From NCBI GenBank assembly GCA_035310125.1, contig DATGEP010000221.1, forward strand, positions 1-36,871: DNA of 36,871 bases, in the 5' to 3' direction. Positions 34,758 to 36,871 of this stretch are shown piece after piece. Both the position numbers and the translations under genes were made by a program. Below the pieces are notes generated by a model. That model made no database searches. It was given only the letters and a program-made list of their open reading frames with translations, and was not told the DNA's origin. Position 1 is the stretch's first letter, and every line of letters begins with the position of its first letter. The stretch comes from DATGEP01 sp035310125. GTDB lineage: Bacteria > Chloroflexota > Ktedonobacteria > Ktedonobacterales > JADMIN01.

Positions 34758-34856
34758 GCGAGGCTCGCTTTCATCACTGACGAGGAGGATGGAATGAATG
34801 CACCAGACCGAAAATCGCTGACTACTGATCGTGACCATTGCCGTTGGGCGGAGATG

Positions 34857-34910
34857 AAAACAAAATGGCCCGGCGGCAGGCACACAATCGAGTGAACCTA
34901 CCTTCCGGGC
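34857..34910 (-). terminator. Riboswitch-controlled terminator in the permease leader
   Basis: On the minus strand GCCCGG-AA-GGTAGG (34905-34910 inward) pairs with CCTGCC-G-CCGGGC (ending at 34868), a 12-bp stem with one internal bulge. It is followed by CATTTTGTTTTC. The 5' arm GCCCGG is also part of the conserved 3' segment of the riboswitch, so ligand binding and termination should be mutually exclusive. Confidence 0.8.
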
Positions 34911-35070
34911 TTTTTCGTCCCCAAGGTGTAGCGCACTCAGTGCCGCGCGAAAACACAGCGGAACCGATGCACCTGCATCGCTCGGTCCAGTCTTGCCAAT
35001 CCAGACGCTTCCCCGCGCTACCATATCAGCGGAGGGTGGCGACACGTCCGGCAACGGAACCCTAGACGCA
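34895..35070 (-). ncRNA. ykkC-class (guanidine-I-like) riboswitch
   Basis: Reading the minus strand, three conserved blocks of the ykkC family occur in order: TCTAGGGTTCCG (35055-35066), GACTGGACCGAGCG (from 34992; consensus CTGGTCCGAGAG), and ACACC..GGGGACGAAAAAGCCCGGAAGG (34901-34929; consensus ACACGG..GGACAAAAGCCCGGGAGA). Between the first two lies a variable hairpin region, as in the family. The 3' block overlaps a terminator, and the downstream gene is a transporter. Guanidine-I is the main class, but ykkC subtypes bind ppGpp, PRPP or nucleoside diphosphates; the sequence features I can see do not settle the ligand, though transporter control favours guanidine. Expected action: ligand holds GCCCGG and turns transcription on. 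Confidence 0.82.
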
Positions 35071-35147
35071 CTTCAGCTCGTAGTCGGGCAATTTATGGTT
35101 GCCTGGTAGAGACACGCGGGCCGTATTCCCGCGCTTATACGAGTACT

Positions 35148-35161
35148 GTCCAGAACTGGAC
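35148..35161. promoter_or_regulatory. Palindrome GTCCAGAACTGGAC in the permease/mogA intergenic region
   Basis: GTCCAG and CTGGAC around a two-base AA centre lie between the divergent riboswitch-permease transcript and the mogA gene. It could be an operator or only a small hairpin. No gene is seen in 35067-35268. Confidence 0.3.
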
Positions 35162-35268
35162 GTTGGCAGTGTATCATTGACTTGTGCATCTCGTCAACTA
35201 GCGGGCGTGCTGTAATAATCACGTGTCGTCAATGGGTACCTTTGCACCAGCAAAGAGGAGCGATAGTG

Positions 35269-35769
35269 ATGGTCACCGCTGGAATTCTCACGATCAGCAC
35301 CAGAGGCGCCGCGGGTGAGCGCGAAGATACCTCTGGTGAAGCGATTCGCGCGCTTATCACTGCGCCGCCCGTAGAGGCAACCGTGGCCGAGCGCGCCATT
35401 GTACCCGACGACCGCGGCTCCATTGAGTCTGTGCTGCGTCACTGGGCGGACGACCTGCGTCTCAACCTGGTGCTCACGACTGGAGGTACAGGCGTTAGCC
35501 CAACGGACATCACACCGGAGGCGACGCTGGCAGTGGTGGACCGACTCGTGCCGGGTTTGGTCGAGGCGATGCGCATGGAGAGCCTGCGTATCACGCCGAT
35601 GGCGATGCTTACGCGCGCCGTTGCTGGGTGCCGGGAGGCAACCCTGATTATCAATCTGCCCGGCAGCCCGAAAGGCGTGCGCGAGTGTCTGGCAGTGATT
35701 TTGCCGGCATTGCCACATGCCGTGGACATCTTGACGGCGCGCGTGACCGATCACGGGAAACCAGTATAA
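35269..35769 (+). CDS. MogA/MoaB family molybdenum cofactor protein
   Basis: 166 residues from ATG 35269 (AGAGGAG eight bases upstream). MoCF_biosynth domain: AGILTISTRGAAGEREDTSG, RSVLxxWADDLRLNLVLTTG, TTGGTGVSPTDITPEAT (molybdopterin-binding loop), ESLRITPMAMLTRAVAGCRE, and NLPGSPKGVRECL near the C terminus. MogA adenylates molybdopterin before metal insertion; MoaB-type relatives do the same in other organisms. No other moa/moe gene is in the window. Confidence 0.88.
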   Translation: MVTAGILTISTRGAAGEREDTSGEAIRALITAPPVEATVAERAIVPDDRGSIESVLRHWADDLRLNLVLTTGGTGVSPTDITPEATLAVVDRLVPGLVEAMRMESLRITPMAMLTRAVAGCREATLIINLPGSPKGVRECLAVILPALPHAVDILTARVTDHGKPV

Positions 35770-35925
35770 CGGCACGCGGTATGCTGGCTCGCGGTGAGTG
35801 CAACAGACGTATGACCGTCTATCCGGTGTGATATATCTGTGGCCGAATTCACCGAGTTTTCGCTTGATATACTACGGACGTGAGCATGTCCAAACACGTG
35901 TCGCGCAGAAAGAAGGCCGGAGCAT

Positions 35926-36871
35926 ATGGCAGAGGAATCGCGCAATGGGCTGGCGGGATGGCAGATCGCGGCGCTGGCGGCGGCGGGCGGGGTCAGCGCG
36001 CTTGCGCTGGCAAATAAGCTGGCGGATCTTAGCGCTGGTGAGCCGTACAGCGTGCTTACTGGTGAACAGAGGCGCTACGCCTGGACACTCGGCGACATCT
36101 TCTATACGGTCAAGGGGCAGGGCGCTCCGCTGGTGCTCGTCCACGGCGTGTACGCGGGCGCATCGTCCTACGAGTTCCGCCATGTCTTCGACTTGCTCGC
36201 CCAGCGTTTCCGTGTCTACGCGTTCGATCTTCTCGGCTTCGGCCTTTCGGATCATCCGCCGGTGCTCTACACACCAGTCCTCTATGAAGAGCTGATCGAA
36301 GATTTTGTACGGCAAGTGGTCGGCGGGGTAGATCAGCCAGCACGCATCATCGCGTCCTCGCTGGGTGCGGCTTTTACCATTCGCGCCGCCGCCGAGCGCC
36401 CCGGCATCTTCGAGCGGCTGGTGCTCATTCAGCCAACCGGCATCGAGGAGCTGGCTGACGGGCGCGAGACACCCGGCCGCCGCATTGGACGTGCCGTGTT
36501 ACGTTCACCGCTGCTGGGCCAGGCCATCTACAATCTCATCGTCTCGCGTCCCAGTATTTCGTACTTTCTGAGGTCACAGACTTACAGCGATCCAGCCGAA
36601 GTCAGCGACGATATGGTGGATTATTACTATACGCTTTCACACCAGCCTGGCGCTCGCTACGCGCCCGCCAGCTTCATCTCCGGCACACTGAACACACCAG
36701 TAGCGAGCCTCTATCCACTGCTGAGGCAGCCGATCTTGTTGTGCTGGGGCAAAGATGCTCGGTTCAGCCCGCTCGAACACGCGCGCACCTTCCGCCAATC
36801 CAATGCGCAGGCCGAGCTGCGGGTCTTCGATTGTGGTGGGCTGCCGCAAGACGAGCTGCCCGAAGAGTTCG
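35926..36871 (+). CDS. Alpha/beta-fold hydrolase, 3' end outside window, catalytic His replaced
   Basis: The frame starts at ATG 35926 (AAGAAGG about nine bases upstream) and is open to the window end, 315 residues visible. A hydrophobic N-terminal segment (GWQIAALAAAGGVSALALAN) precedes the domain. Oxyanion loop VLVHGVYAGASSYEFR, YAFDLLGFGLSDHPP, nucleophile elbow IIASSLGAAF (Ser145; Ala in place of the first Gly of GxSxG), acid WGKDARFSPLEH (Asp277). At the place of the catalytic His the protein reads FDCGGLPQDELPEEF, where relatives have CGHLPQxExPEEF: residue 305 is Gly. It may be catalytically dead, act as a binding protein, or use another base. Chloroflexota and cyanobacterial genomes hold many relatives of unknown role. 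Confidence 0.8.
   Translation, partial: MAEESRNGLAGWQIAALAAAGGVSALALANKLADLSAGEPYSVLTGEQRRYAWTLGDIFYTVKGQGAPLVLVHGVYAGASSYEFRHVFDLLAQRFRVYAFDLLGFGLSDHPPVLYTPVLYEELIEDFVRQVVGGVDQPARIIASSLGAAFTIRAAAERPGIFERLVLIQPTGIEELADGRETPGRRIGRAVLRSPLLGQAIYNLIVSRPSISYFLRSQTYSDPAEVSDDMVDYYYTLSHQPGARYAPASFISGTLNTPVASLYPLLRQPILLCWGKDARFSPLEHARTFRQSNAQAELRVFDCGGLPQDELPEEF

Noticed and set aside
34758..35054. N-terminal extension of the NCS1 permease
   Set aside because: The frame covers the riboswitch and terminator and is not part of the protein family.

Overview
This is a GC-rich bacterial chromosome segment. The proteins suggest a Chloroflexota-like soil or thermophile lineage: a dnaG-rpoD pair with Chloroflexus-type features, a DUF1015/SerK-like protein, a complete liv transporter, and IS families common in that phylum. 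The phylum assignment is an inference from protein style, not from a marker search.

Layout. (1) 1-5.4 kb: the end of a small membrane protein, a two-RCK membrane protein, and a translationally coupled minus-strand pair (an NPY-repeat membrane protein and a zinc-ribbon/PrsW-type protease). (2) 5.5-12.3 kb: a nest of mobile elements that can be resolved by terminal repeats and target duplications. An IS5-like element (5492-10928, TA duplication) carries a transposase read through a -1 frameshift and a convergent membrane-protein gene. That gene is cut by a 3.9-kb element with IS66-type ends and a perfect 8-bp target duplication (6448-10338). The 3.9-kb element holds two SnoaL-like genes and transposase debris, and its left inverted repeat is itself split by an IS982 element (6459-7434, 6-bp duplication). 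Removing the insertions restores an uninterrupted reading frame. (3) 12.3-13.7 kb: a GIY-YIG protein and an array of eight short interspersed repeats. (4) 13.7-16.9 kb: a plus-strand operon of a DUF1015 protein, a zinc-ribbon protein with no standard start codon, and an FAD oxidoreductase. (5) 16.9-23.5 kb: a branched-chain amino-acid ABC transporter (livK, then livHMGF and a GDSL hydrolase). Its LivG carries an extra segment of about 105 residues with two predicted membrane helices. (6) 23.8-24.3 kb: a second repeat array, an inverted and partly 97% identical copy of the first, so the two arrays bracket about 10 kb. (7) 24.7-26.6 kb: a TetR regulator divergent from a DAO-type FAD oxidoreductase, with palindromic operators between them. 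(8) 27-31.7 kb: a CoxG-like protein, dnaG, rpoD and a strong terminator. (9) 31.8-35.1 kb: a CodA-like amidohydrolase convergent with an NCS1 permease. The permease leader has the conserved blocks of a ykkC-class (guanidine-I-like) riboswitch overlapping an intrinsic terminator. (10) 35.2 kb to the end: a MogA/MoaB protein and a partial alpha/beta hydrolase that lacks the usual catalytic histidine.

The most notable items are the inverted repeat arrays, the membrane-inserted LivG, the riboswitch-controlled NCS1 permease next to a CodA variant, and the layered transposon nest with its non-autonomous cargo element. All family names come from reading motifs by eye; no database search was run.
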